A DNA stretch of 64,000 nt, taken from Pascua guehoae. Lineage: Eukaryota; Basidiomycota; Tremellomycetes; Trichosporonales; Trichosporonaceae. The notes under the pieces are model-generated. The model was not told the DNA's origin, made no database searches, and saw only the letters and a program-made list of their open reading frames with translations. A program made the translations under genes and the position numbers. How positions within the stretch are numbered: position 1 is the first letter of the stretch; every line of letters begins with the position of its first letter. Positions 45,301 through 56,894 of this stretch are shown piece after piece. The stretch spans positions 1,620,255 through 1,684,254 of the forward strand of contig BCJX01000002.1 of NCBI GenBank assembly GCA_001600415.1, written 5' to 3'.

Positions 45301-48300
45301 ATCCCTAAACACCGAATTACCTGCACGCGTGCTGGCAAACGCAAGTGTTCGCAACGAATACTCGAGCTCCATGGCACTGTTGGACAGCGTCTTGAACGCA
45401 AGATGGCTGCCGATGAGTCTGAAGCGAGCAATGCTGTTCTTCGGAAGATCTTCTTCTGTGATGGCTCCCGGTCCATAAATCTCGAGGCCAATCGACTTGA
45501 CAGAGAAGACGAAGTCCAGTGTTGTCCATAACCCTTCGCCGTCACCCGACGTTATGACCAGCTCCGGTCCGAGGCCTGTGATAGTCTGGTCGTGGACCGG
45601 AGTCCCGGTGCCACTCCTCGTCGACGGCGTCATTGGTGACGGCGTTGGAGGAACAGACATTGTCAATGGCGTCGGCGGTATGGAATCGATTTCGTCCTCA
45701 TCGCCGAGATCGGCCAGTGCACGAGGAATCGCCTCCATGACACTCATCAAAAGGATGTACTGCCGTTGTGTGAGAGACAGCTTGACGTCCGACATGTCTG
45801 TGGTAATCTCGGTGTCGGCGTGGTGAGGGTCCTTGCGATGTTCGGGTGTGCCGATCTGTTTGACATTGGCTTTGATTGTGACATTGTCCACGAGCTGGAG
45901 GACAGACTTCTGGTCGTCCACATAGATCTCCGACGCAACATTGAGGCCACTCAAGCTTGCTTCGATTGTGCTTGTATCGTGGGTATCGTTGAGGTACTGG
46001 TTATTCGCCACAATCTCACCAAGGCTGAGAATAAGAATGTCTGGAGACCTGAGACCGTCGCGAGGAAGAACGATGATGGGTGTCTTGACGACAATGTCGT
46101 AACGCATGCGGGTAACCTCGGAGAGGTTCTGGACTGCCGCTTGGGAGGCTGCGTCGTAGACGGCCTTCATGCGTGCAAACTTGAGCAGCCACGTGTACAG
46201 GTCGCTCACGGGGCCTTCCACAAACGTAAACTTGAGCGAACCAGCACGCAGGTTGATCGACGAGTTGTAGCCGGGGAACGTCTCATCCTGGGGGTTGAAG
46301 GTTTCGTAGCTAAAGTCGGCAAGTTCTTCACCCTCGATGGTGAGCATCTTCTTGAACTCTGGGGTTGCCAACTTGACATTGGACAAGTCTTCGAGTGAGA
46401 TGTTGCCTAGGCGCGCGCCAACACGCATGGTCCCTCCACGCAGCATGAGACCCACATCTGCCGACGGCAGGCGGAGCAGCATGAAGCGCACATCGTTGTT
46501 CTCCAATGCCACTTGCGCACTGGTGAGCTTGACCCTGATACGAAGCTTGTCGGTCGACGATTCGTCCTCAGGCTCGGGCGTCACGCTGCGCGGCTTGCCT
46601 TCGTCGTCCACCTCTTCGATAGTCGCTCCCGTCGCCTCGTCCTTTGGCACAAACGTCGTCATAATAAAGTCGTACAGTGACAAAATTGGCTCGGGTGCCA
46701 GGGTGATGTTGAACGTCGACAGCTCCGTGTCGATACTCTGGTCCACACCCTCGTGCTTGGTCATAAAGTCTGGCGAGTCCTTTTGCACTTTCAGGTAGCT
46801 CACTTGGATCAGCTGGTGATCCTTGCCACCCTTGGCCATAACCTCGCCAGACGAAAGGATTGGACGAGGCGCAGGTTTGCCGTGCTCGGAGGCCATCGAG
46901 AGGATAATGTCACGCAGGTGAAGATCAACGGACATTTCATATTTGCGCTGGAGGAAGGTAAGGCCGAACCCTTCAAGCGACGCGTTGGCCAGTGCTCTCT
47001 CAGTCGTCGCCGACGTCGACCGGAACAGGGAGGCTTGCAGTTTTCCGACTGTGAAGGAAAACTCGAACGACACTTGCTGCAGCTCTGCTCGCTTTTCCTG
47101 CATTTGTTAGTAAAACGTCCATGCTTGGCAATTGTCTTACGTCTGTGGTATCATCTGCAACTTCAAAGAACTGGTCTGCGCCTTTACCGTCGAGCGAGTC
47201 GTCATCCTTAGTATCGTCCGGGGACTGACCGTGTGCCGCGGTCGGCTGCCCCTCGTGGCGTGACTCCTCCAGATTGTACTCTTCGACGTCTCGTTTGACA
47301 AACGTTGAGGCAGCAGCAATGGCGGGGATGGCTGCCTTGTCGTCGTCGTCGCCAAACTGGGGGATCGCAACGTCGATAAACTTCATCAAAGTTTCTACCC
47401 AGCGCGTGAGTCACTGTGCAAACATAGGGAAAGTGGTCACTCACGGTACTTGCGATCCGAAAAGTTGGCCTGGAGCTCTGGCAATTCACCCGAGATCTTG
47501 AACCGCGTCAAGCTTGGTGCGTTGACAATGGCATTGGCAACTGTGAACGACATATTGATGCGCTCGACGATGTGAAGCTGGCTGTCGCCCTTGGCATTTA
47601 AGGCTTTCATAAGCACGTCCACATCATCACCCATCAGGAGCTGTCATTGTCAGCATCAAGTATCCTGTATTGGGCGTGTGCTCACTTGAGTCGAGTCCAA
47701 GCTCAGCTGGAACCTATCGTACATCAGATCCTCAAGTTGCTTGTAGTCGTCGTCGTTATACTGTCGCCCACGTTTGGCTTGCACGTCCTTCATCTGCTCC
47801 TTGTCGGCCAGCTCACTGGCAACTGCAATGTGACCAGCGTCAAGCACCAACATCTGAGACTTTTCCGCTGTGACGCTGTGAACGTCAGATTGACTCGCAG
47901 TGCAATTTGCTCGACTCACTCCATGGGTATGATGACGATTGGAGCATTCATGTCGAGATGGATATCGAGTGTCTTGTGCTGCTCGAGAGCAAACTCAAGC
48001 CCAGCTCTCGTCTCCTTTCGGATGCCATCCAAGGTCTCCCCGGCAGCATCCAGGAGGGCATTGATGGACTCGAGCTGGCTCGCGGGTGGTTTGAAGAACG
48101 CGACAATCGCCTCAACATAGTTGCGGTGATAAATGATTTCGAGATGTCGCATCTTGACAGTGACTGCGTTGTCGGCGTGACCATCCAGCGGGTTGTGCTC
48201 GTACTCGAGCATGAAGAACGGATCCGCTCCAGTGTCCGCCTTTGTGCTGATCTCGGCAAGTGCGTGTTTCGCGCTGGCTTTACGAAGAGTGGATTGGCGA

Positions 48301-50297
48301 GTAATCGAGGTCGAGCCGTTGCCGTTCTCGAGGTCCTTGACGCGCACAATCTGCGGGTAGAGCGAGTTGGCTGTCGTGTTGTCGTACACGCGGAAACCGC
48401 CCAGGGCAAACTTGACCTTCATAGAGTCGGTAAGCTGTACGACGTGCGACGAAAACGAGTCAAAGACGAGCGCAAGAATGTCCTGGTTGGTCCCCCGTGG
48501 GTCGGAGCGCAACGAGAACGAACCCTTCTTGAGCGTTGCAGATACACGCATGTGTATGAGGTCCCGCGCAGTGTTGCTGTCTGCCGCCTCTGCTGACCAC
48601 GAATCGTAATCGATGAGGTCGTTGATCTCCTTCTGATCGTCCTCGGTCACAGTGATCTCGGGGGTCTCCTCGGTGCTGGCGTCTGGCTGGACAGTCGAGC
48701 CCCATAGCCACTGCGACCAGGTTTGAGCCTGGGGATGGTTCTTCTTCTGTTCCTCTTCAAGACGTTTCCGTGTAGCTGCGTCCTTCTTGGCCACTGCCCG
48801 TGCAACGGAACGGAAGAACCGAATGTCCTCGTACGGCAACTCGCGTTCGAGGTCATCCAGTGCAGTAGCGTCCTTGACAGTCAGCATCGCGAGGGGATGC
48901 CTGAAGACTTACATCTGGAGGCAAGCTGGCGCCCTCGGGTAATGCGAGCTTTTTGACGTATAGGTCGACATACTTTTTGCGCTTGTCGCGGCGCTCGGCG
49001 AGGTACGCCCATGTCCAGCGCTTCTTTCGGTCGTGCACCTCGGCCAAAATGGCATTCATGGCAAACTTCAACCTTGCGCGGGCTGGATTGGCCTTGAATT
49101 CGGCCTCTGGTGGTCGGTACTTGTAGTACTGACGTGTTCGACTGTAAAAGTGGAAGATGTCGACAACAGAAAGGGCGTCACGGTACTGGGCGCGGTCCAG
49201 TACGACACCAATCTCGTCGAATAGAACCTGCATGTCAAACTTGGGCGTCTCATTTGTCATCCGGTGGTGGATGATGAGGCGCGCTTGTCCGGTAACGGGC
49301 TTGAGGATGTACTGGTGTTCGGTTTTCTGGGCCAGCATATCCTTGACGGCCTGCATCGTCTCTGCTCGCTTGTCTGGCCCCTTGTCCAGGCTCCCCGTGT
49401 CCGTGTCAAAGTACACTGACAGCGCGTCGAGTGAGGCCACCTAGGGTGGTCAGTACTTGCTGAACCCAATGACTCACCTTGTGGACATCCTTGACATTGT
49501 CCTGCAAAAACGCCTCCATCCAGTTGGCATCCGTTGATACCATCTTGAACTCAGAGAGGGTTACACCGGTTGCAAAGGGGTGTTCTGGGGTGCTTGTGCC
49601 ATCCTCGTAACGCAAGTGAATCTTCTTGACGTGGATCTGGACATTGTTGATGATCTTGGTAGTGATCGCGCCCAAGTAGGTCTCCTTGTCTAAACGTCAA
49701 CCACCAGTTTCCCCAGAGCAACGTACCGTCGCTGCCTTGCGCATCCTCAACCTGGCTAGTCGCAGAGTCAACAGCCTCTGCTCTCCTGAGCTTCTCCTGC
49801 TTGGTCGCTTGCTCAATTCGCTCTTCTTCCGCTGGGTCTACTTTTCCTTGTGGTCGTGCTCGGGCGAGAACGTAAATGTCATCGACTTCGATAAGGGCTG
49901 GCTGACTCTTGATTGCCTGCCAAGGGATTGTTATCGATAGGGTACCGATGTCACCTGTAGAGAACAGCGGTGGTTAGCGTCGGCTGACAGAACCCAACCC
50001 ATGGAGACGAACCAGCGACAATCTCGACGGGGAGGCCAAAGCGTTCGAGCACTGATTTTTTCAGGCGGAGACCGTTGAACTGAGCCTTGCCTAGACGACA
50101 ATGTTAGCAAAGGACGTCTGGTGGTGTGTCGCAAGGATTAAGGCCGTTGAAATCGGGCCTGCACCCAGGTTTGGTGGCTTGGGGTGTGACGTACCGGCCA
50201 AAACCGATAGCTTGAGATCATCGGCATTCAAGTTCTCAACATATGGCGAGACATAGACATTGAGCATGCGCAGGGCAATGTCCTTGATGACCTGCAT
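39397..50297 (-). CDS. VPS13: VPS13 lipid-transfer protein
   Basis: Minus strand, roughly 25-30 exons, about 3,200 aa; the largest coding exon is 47097-45266. The N-terminal chorein part has YVENLNADDLKLSVLAG, KAQFNGLRLKKSVLERFGLP, TLSITIPWQAI and VDDIYVLARARP. A long repeating-beta groove follows, then the VAB/SHR-like region (TVEYTWDWPTSRDKRILLS). The C terminus has the ATG2-C-like helices (VGLFNNISSGFADFFYEPYQ, GVGKGFVGLFTKPVVGLMDF) and a PH-like end. VPS13 moves bulk glycerolipids between membranes at contact sites (vacuole-mitochondria, ER-endosome, prospore membrane). Early exons traced include 50297-50195, 50090-50013, 49954-49727, 49689-49478, 49440-48913 and 48872-47920. The 3' end lies 141 bp from that of SPT16. 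The first ATG used is inferred. Confidence 0.96.
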
Positions 50298-50892
50298 GGT
50301 AGGATAACGGCCGCTGTGCGGCGAGGGCGGTCAGCGACCGTTTCCCTCCGTGGAGTATCGAGATGCGGGAAGAGCAAGGGGCCAGGTAGGTAGGTGGGGG
50401 GGGGAAAGTCGAGCTGCAAAAGGTTTCGAGAGGGTTACAAGGTGGATTACTCGGGTCTCGGATGCTCCTTTATTCCATAGGACGCGCGTCGTGGGTCACT
50501 GGTAGAGTGGAAACAAGGTGGCGTGTGGGAGAGAGGAGAACGTGGAAGACGATGGGAGCGGTTGATATTGTTAGCAGAGACGACGCGGTGGGCCGTGTTC
50601 TTTGGGTGCGGTGCCGGCAGGCAGCAGCACTCTGCTAGGGGGGGCGCGGCATGGCGGCAGGAGGGCTCTCTGTCACTGGGCCATCTGGGCGGTGGGGGTG
50701 AATGGCGATGCGCGTCATCGACCAGGGACTTGACCGAAGGCGGGCGGGAGACAAGGTTGATTGATCACGTGACACCACGTGGTGGGCGGCCAACAATGGA
50801 ATTTCATGTCAGCCGTGGTCGCGATTCAGTTTACAAGGTAGAGAAGCACACTGCCCATTGTTAACGCCCAACAACATTGAAAGACGTCCACG
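50298..50892. promoter_or_regulatory. Divergent promoter region of VPS13 (-) and ECM16 (+)
   Basis: 595 bp between start codons. Two CACGTG boxes sit at 50766-50771 and 50776-50781, exactly 10 bp apart, about 115 bp before the ECM16 start codon. No ORF of note. Confidence 0.6.
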
Positions 50893-53800
50893 ATGCCGCC
50901 GGGGCCAGTCTTTGAACGTTTCAACGCCAAGGCCCGCGGGTCTAACGCCGGTGGCCGAAGCCACAAGAAGGGCAAGCGCAAGGCGGCCCCAGAGGAGGAC
51001 CCAGAGGAGAAGCTCACCCAGCCGCACCATGAGGCTGGCATGTCGTCCAAGAAGCGCAAGCGATTGGACTCGTACATTGTGAGCTAGAGATGAGATGCTT
51101 CATCATCATGGTTGCGCTTGCTGATACGAATCCTAGGCCAAGAAGCTGCAGCTCGAACGCCGAGACGAGACACTCAAGACGCTCGCGGCACTGCAAAACA
51201 ACACCCAGGCGTCGCTCTCGATGCTGTCTTCTGCAAGTCTTGGACAGAACCCCGACAAGCCCACCAGCGCGTTGGAACGAGCAGAGATTCTTGAAGACCG
51301 ACTCGCACGTCGCGGTATTGATCGTCTGGGAAGGCGACACACTGAGCTCGGCAATGACAGCGACAGCGACGCGAGCGACGGCGGCAGGCTCAAGGGCAAG
51401 GGCAAGGGCAGGGCTCGTGAGGAGGTGGAGGTCATCGGCCAGGATGGGCAGGTGGAGGGAATTGAGACTACGGTCCTCGAAACCAAGGCAGAGCGCAAGG
51501 CCCGAGAGAAAGCGGAGGCACTGGGCAAGAAGGGAAAGATCCAAATGCCCAAGAAGGTGAGTTTTGGTATGATGGCAACTGTCGCTGACATGCTAGGGGA
51601 ACTGGAACCCGAACCTCGCCAAGCGCAAGGAGGCCGAATCGTCCGACTTTGACTCGTCCGACTCTGCCAATGACAGCCCCGATGACGAGCCTGAGGAGTC
51701 AGAGTCTGGTCCATCATCGCCAAAGAAGTCACCATCTGCGCCGCAGCCAGTCGGCGGAGCACTGAAGCAGCCGGCGGCTACCGGCAGTGCACTGAAGTCG
51801 GCAACTGTCGGCAGTTCCCTCAAGACGCCGGCTGTAGGAGGGGCATTGAAATCGACAGCTGTCGGTGGGGCGTTGAAGTCGACAGCTGTTGGTGGTGCTT
51901 TGAAGTCGAGCTCTGTCGGGGGCGCTCTCAAGTCTGCCCCCGGCAGTGCTCTCAAGGCTGGCGGTACCAAGGTGTCGGCTGTGGGAAGTGGCCTAAAGAC
52001 CGCTGCCGATGGGACAGCCTTCCAGCCGAGGGTGGTTCTCAGGGGACCCAAAAAGTTCGCCCCAGTTCGAGCACAGGTGGAGAGGAGCGACGATAGCGAC
52101 GACAGCGACGACGACAGTGACGACGACAGCGATGAGGACGAGGACGAGGATGAAGAGGAGGGTGACGACGAGAGTGGAGAAGAGGGTGGCAGTGACGAGG
52201 AAGGTTCGACTGGCGACGACGAGTCCGAGGATGCTGCTCCGAAGAAGCGGGCTCTTGGCTTCAAGTCCTGGGCCCAGAAGCAGATGGGTACCGAGGCGCA
52301 CTCGGACATGCCCGACTTGCTTGCAAGTGCGCCGACGTCGACTAGTTCCAAACCGTCGCAGCCCATTGCCAAGACGGGCGAGTTTGTCGGCCCCCTCGGC
52401 GCCACCCTCGCTGTTCCTACCACCTCGCTGCTCACGGGCGCTGAGCCGGGCTCTAGCAAGCGGCCAACCGTCAAGCGCCGACCCTCTGTCGCTGCCTCGC
52501 GCATGGATCTGCCCATCCTCGCCGAGGAACAGGGTATTGTGGAGTCGGTGCTGATGCACCCTGTGGTTGTCATCTGTGGTGAAACTGGTTCAGGCAAGAC
52601 GACCCAGGTTCCGCAGATGCTCTACGAAGCCGGCTTTGGCTTCCCTGGCTCTAGTAAGCTTCTGAACTTGGTTCCCAAACTTACACACAGACAACCCGGG
52701 TATGGTAGCAGTGACACAACCCCGTCGTGTGGCTGCCGTCTCCCTCGCGGAGCGTGTACGCGATGAGCTCGGGCTGGACTCACGATCCGGTATCGTGGCG
52801 CACCAGATCAGGTACAGCTCCACGACATCGCCCGAAACGGCCATCAAGTTTATGACTGATGGTGTCCTCCTTCGCGAGCTCGCGGGCGACTTTCTGCTTT
52901 CGCGCTACTCTGTCGTTGTGGTCGACGAGGCACACGAACGTGGAGTCAACACGGACGTGCTGATTGGCGTTCTGTCGCGTGTGGCAAAGTTGCGCGAGAA
53001 GCGCTGGCGCGAGACAAAGGAGGGTGATGCTGGAAGGCTGAGCCCGCTCCGCATCGTCATCATGTCTGCGACACTCCGTGTGGCCGACTTTGCAGAGAAC
53101 TCTACCCTCTTCCCCACTCCCCCGCCCATCATCCACATTGGCGCACGCCAGCACCCCGTCACCATGCACTTTTCCCGTCGTACGGTCTCCGACTATGTCA
53201 CCGAGGCGTACAAAAAGGTCTCCAAGATCCACTCGCGACTGCCCCCCGGCGCCGTGCTCGTGTTCCTCACGGGTCAGAGCGAGATTATGGGCCTGTGTAG
53301 GAAGCTGGAGAAGAGGTATGGTGCCAAGGACAAGGGGAAGAAGGCGTTGCAGGGCAAGGAGGACAAGATGGGACAAGAGGAAGGCACCCTGCCCCCTGAA
53401 GGTGAGCTATATACATCGTCTTGATTGCTAATACCAGTTATGGAGGCCGAGGATGTCGACCTTGGTGGAGACCAGGACCTAGCGGCGGACGTGGACGATG
53501 GCGTCGCAGAGGAGGACCCGGAGGCCCTTGACACGGACGATGACGAGCCCGACCTCGACCTCGAGGACACGGACATGCCAATGACTGTGCTTCCACTGTA
53601 CTCTCTCCTGCCTCACGAGCAGCAGATGGCCGTCTTCCGCCCGCCGCCCGAGGGACACCGCCTTGTGATTGTCTCGACCAACGTGGCCGAGACGTCGCTC
53701 ACAATCCCCGGTGTGCGTTACGTGGTCGACTCTGGACGTGCAAAGGAGCGCCAGTACGACGCTGCATCGGGAGTGCAGAACTTTGCCGTGTCGTGGATCT

Positions 53801-55191
53801 CCAAGGCGTCCGCGGCGCAGCGTGCGGGTCGTGCCGGTCGAACGGGCCCAGGTCACTGCTACCGCCTGTACAGTTCTGCGCTGTTTGAGGACCACTTTGC
53901 GCCATTCTCGCAGCCAGAGATTCTGCGCATGCCCATCGAGGGTGTCGTGCTGCAAATGAAGGCGATGAACATTGACCAAGTTGTCAACTTCCCCTTCCCG
54001 ACTCCGCCGGACAGGCAGGCTCTGCGGCGCGCAGAGAGTCTCCTCCAGCACCTGGGTGCGCTGGAAAAGCCGATTTCGACCCGTATGGTCGGCGGAATAC
54101 AACGCGACGGCACGGCTGGGGGCAGGATCACCGACCTCGGACGCTCCATGGCGTCGTTCCCTGTCAGCCCAAGGTTTGCCAAAATGCTCGTTGTTGGCCA
54201 GCAAAACGACTGCCTTGCATATGTCATTGCCATCGTCGCGGGTCTCAGTGTCGGCGACCCGTTCGTCCACGAAAGCAGCCTCGAGCTGGGGGATGACGAT
54301 GATGAGGAGGGCGGCGAACGTGACGCCGAGCTCGGCCACATCAGGAATGACGACGTGCGCGATAGGGAACGTCGCAAGGATCTGCGTGGAAAGTTCTTCA
54401 AGCGCCATGCGGTGAGGCTTTGTGGTGTTAGTGGAAGCTGACAGAAGGCGTTCAACGGCAAGGGCGAGAGCGACATGTTCAAACTCCTCACAGCGGTCGG
54501 CGCGTACGAGCACAACCCGACTGCTGCGTTCTGTGCCGAGTACTTCCTCCGTCACAAGGTGGGTTACAAGCTCTGGACGCAACTGACAGGCAGGCGATGC
54601 AGGAGATCCAGCAGCTGCGCAAGCAGATTTCAAATATTGCCAGTGTGGCAGGCAACCGCCTCCAGCCCCCGAACGACAAGCAGGTGAGCTACAGAAAACA
54701 TCTCATTAACCAGAGCTCACACTTTCCAGCGCAAGATTCTTCGCCAGATCCTGTGCGCCGCGTTTATTGACCAAATCGCCGTCCTCGAGTCGGTCGCGCA
54801 GAAAAAGGGCGCGTCGGCACACGCGTCGACGCGCGGTATCCCGTACCGCGCCCTCGGCGTCCCCGAGCCAGTCTACATCCACCCTTCGAGCGTGCTGTTC
54901 CACCACACGCCGCCCGACTTTTTGGTCTTTACAGAAGTGGTCCGCACGAGCAAAGTGTGGCTCAAGGGCAACACCAAGATCCAGGGCTCGTGGCTCGCCG
55001 TCCTCGGCAAGGACATGTGCACGTTTTCGCGGCCCGTCGAGACGCCCGGCATGAAGGCCAAGATGAATGCCGCTGGCAACGAGAGGGAGGTCGTTGTCGT
55101 GCCTCACTTTGGCGATTTGGGCGTCGACCTCCCACCAGTCAAGAGGAAGCAGAGGAGGGAGGGGACGAGGTGGATCACGTTGGAGGAGTAG
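50893..55191 (+). CDS. ECM16: DEAH-box RNA helicase ECM16 (DHX37/Dhr1), small-subunit ribosome biogenesis
   Basis: Eight exons (50893-51078, 51137-51556, 51597-52653, 52691-53401, 53438-54411, 54445-54558, 54594-54683, 54730-55191) give 1,337 aa. The Lys/Arg-rich N-terminal 500 residues include a [11 protein letters not shown] tandem repeat and a long acidic run. The helicase core has Walker [10 protein letters not shown] (about residue 530), [12 protein letters not shown] (about 633), SAT (about 680) and [12 protein letters not shown] (about 920). WH, ratchet and OB-type C-terminal domains follow. Dhr1 unwinds U3 snoRNA from pre-18S rRNA in the nucleolus. An insertion rich in Asp/Glu lies between the two RecA lobes (exon 5 start). 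Divergent from VPS13. Confidence 0.95.
51750..52013 (+). repeat. In-gene tandem repeat encoding [13 protein letters not shown] units (ECM16 N terminus)
   Basis: At least eight imperfect 27-30-nt units encode a (V/T/P)G(G/S)(A/S)LK(S/T/Q/A)xx pattern; two neighbouring copies of VGGALKSTA are identical at protein level. The units lie in the disordered N-terminal extension, upstream of the helicase core. Confidence 0.85.
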
Positions 55192-55584
55192 GCATGTATT
55201 CTACATTTGCATTGGTTATGTCTTGCGAGTGAGGGAGACTCCGAGGGTGTGTGGCAGGTGTCGTCACGAAAAGAAGGGCAGTGTTCCAATCACGCCTCCC
55301 ATGCCACTGGTCACCCACTTGCACTTGGTCTCTGCGACACTTTGTCGTTGTTTCGTCTGTTTACTCTCTGCTCCTGTATGCCCATGCCTGTTCACTGCCT
55401 CCCCACTCTCCATCCACTATCCTACTATCCTGCATCTGCCCACTGTCTCAACCACTACACACTCCCATCAACCCTATCTTGCGCCGCCATGTTCCCTGCT
55501 CCCCACTCACACGCACCTCCCAGACATCCCACAATGCCAACAGCACATGTCCACAGCATGCAGAGCATGCATAGAGCCCCAAAA
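55192..55584. other. Intergenic region between ECM16 and tRNA-Arg
   Basis: C/T/A-rich sequence with no gene; the ECM16 3' UTR presumably lies at its left end. Confidence 0.5.
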
Positions 55585-55585
55585 A
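55581..55585 (-). terminator. Pol III T-tract of tRNA-Arg
   Basis: Five T on the minus strand directly at and after the tRNA 3' end, a standard RNA polymerase III stop. Confidence 0.8.
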
Positions 55586-55711
55586 GGTCACGACGGGGAT
55601 CGAACCCGCGATCTCCTGATAACTTTGAGTCGACGAGAGGGATTGGATGCAGCCCCTCTTGGGAGTCTCATTTCTTCGTAGTCAGACGCCGTACCATTTG
55701 GCCACGCGACC
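55585..55711 (-). tRNA. tRNA-Arg(ACG) with a 55-nt intron
   Basis: Minus strand. The acceptor stem GGTCGCG (55711-55705) pairs with CGTGACC (55592-55586) through one G-U. The anticodon stem TCTGA (55686-55682) pairs with TCAGG (55619-55615). The anticodon loop starts CTACGA, so the anticodon is ACG (55679-55677), read as ICG after editing. The intron occupies 55675-55621, right after position 37. The T arm is GCGGG-TTCGATC-CCCGT. All arms fold well. Confidence 0.93.
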
Positions 55712-55945
55712 TGGATGTTTGGGAGCCTCTGGAGGTGTAGACGAGGGCAAAGAGGAAGAGAGTCTACCAGATCTAACCATCTTCAAGGCTGAAGACGAAG
55801 CTTAGGAAAGTTGACAGAGTGTGCTGCAGCATGTTGACGAGTCTTGTGGGGTAGGATGGTTCCCAAGCCGTGTCATGAATCAGGCACTGAGTGTTCAGGT
55901 CCCTTTTGCCAGCTCATAGTGGCTAAACATCCAAGTATACAACGA

Positions 55946-56039
55946 GGCCACTTAGCTCAGTTGGTTAGAGCGCATGCTTAACATTGGATGCTTCAGTGTT
56001 TAGCGCATGAGGTCGGCAGTTCGACCCTGTCAGAGGTCA
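55946..56039 (+). tRNA. tRNA-Val(AAC) with a 20-nt intron
   Basis: Acceptor GGCCACT (55946-55952) pairs with AGAGGTC (56032-56038), with one A-A mismatch at pair 5 and a G-U at pair 2. The D arm is GCTC/GAGC. The anticodon stem CATGC (55973-55977) pairs with GCATG (56005-56009); loop TTAACA gives anticodon AAC at 55980-55982. The intron is 55984-56003. The T arm is GGCAG-TTCGACC-CTGTC. Discriminator A at 56039. The acceptor mismatch is odd but everything else is normal. Confidence 0.88.
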
Positions 56040-56894
56040 CGTATATTTTTTCCTTTTCTTTTTCTTCTTGTCACAAGTGATCAGTCACCTGGGACCCAGT
56101 TCTGTTCACCTTGCGTGGTTTATACTTGGTCGTCATGAGATAAACTGGCTTGGCCCCGTTCCGTATCTAGAGGGCACAGAAATAGATGTATCCCACCATG
56201 GTAACCAGCCATGCTTACCATTGTCACGTACAGGGACGTCGGGAAAGTTGTGAGAGTGGCCGAACGACCGCTCCGGAACGCAGCCTGGCTTTTCGAAACC
56301 AGTAAGACGTTGACGAACTGTGAGCGCTGGGGAATTAACATAGTAGCCCAAGCGCCGCCGGGTATACGAAACACCTCCCCCGATGATGGCATCTAATCAG
56401 TGAGTACACCCGTTCTATCCTCGCTGATTGCAGCTGGGCCGGACCGAGTACGGGCGCTTTCGGCTCCTACCCTGACGCCGCCCAAGGCTCTACCCCCATC
56501 CCCGCAACTGAGACCTTGGAGGATACACTCGAAGTCCTGCACTCGCTGGTGGAGCGCGCAGACTGCCACTTGAGCTCGGGCGCAAGCCAAATCTGCCCAT
56601 GGATACTCTCCCGGTCAATGGGACGGCACGGCAAGTACACTGGCAATTCCTGCGTGCTGAAGGCCTGTATTTCCTGTGCGCGGCCGTGTATACGCACTGT
56701 GGGCACGGACTTGATGTGGCAGACCCACGACTTTGCCGACACACCTGTATCAGCTTTTATCTGTGCGATGTGACTTGTGGCCACGGCGCAACCACGCTCC
56801 TTGTCAGTAACGTATGCACCCACAGTTTGCGACTCGTAATACATTAACCGCCTTGCTACATACTGGAACGCAACGCCCACCGTCCAGTGCTCGT
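56040..56894. other. Intergenic region between tRNA-Val and the permease 3' end
   Basis: About 850 bp with short ORFs on both strands but no recognisable domain, RNA or repeat. Confidence 0.5.
56046..56051 (+). terminator. Pol III T-tract of tRNA-Val
   Basis: Six T seven nt after the tRNA 3' end, followed by more T-rich sequence. Confidence 0.85.

Noticed and set aside
53479..54633. 384-aa minus-strand ORF inside ECM16
   Set aside because: Antisense shadow of helicase exons.
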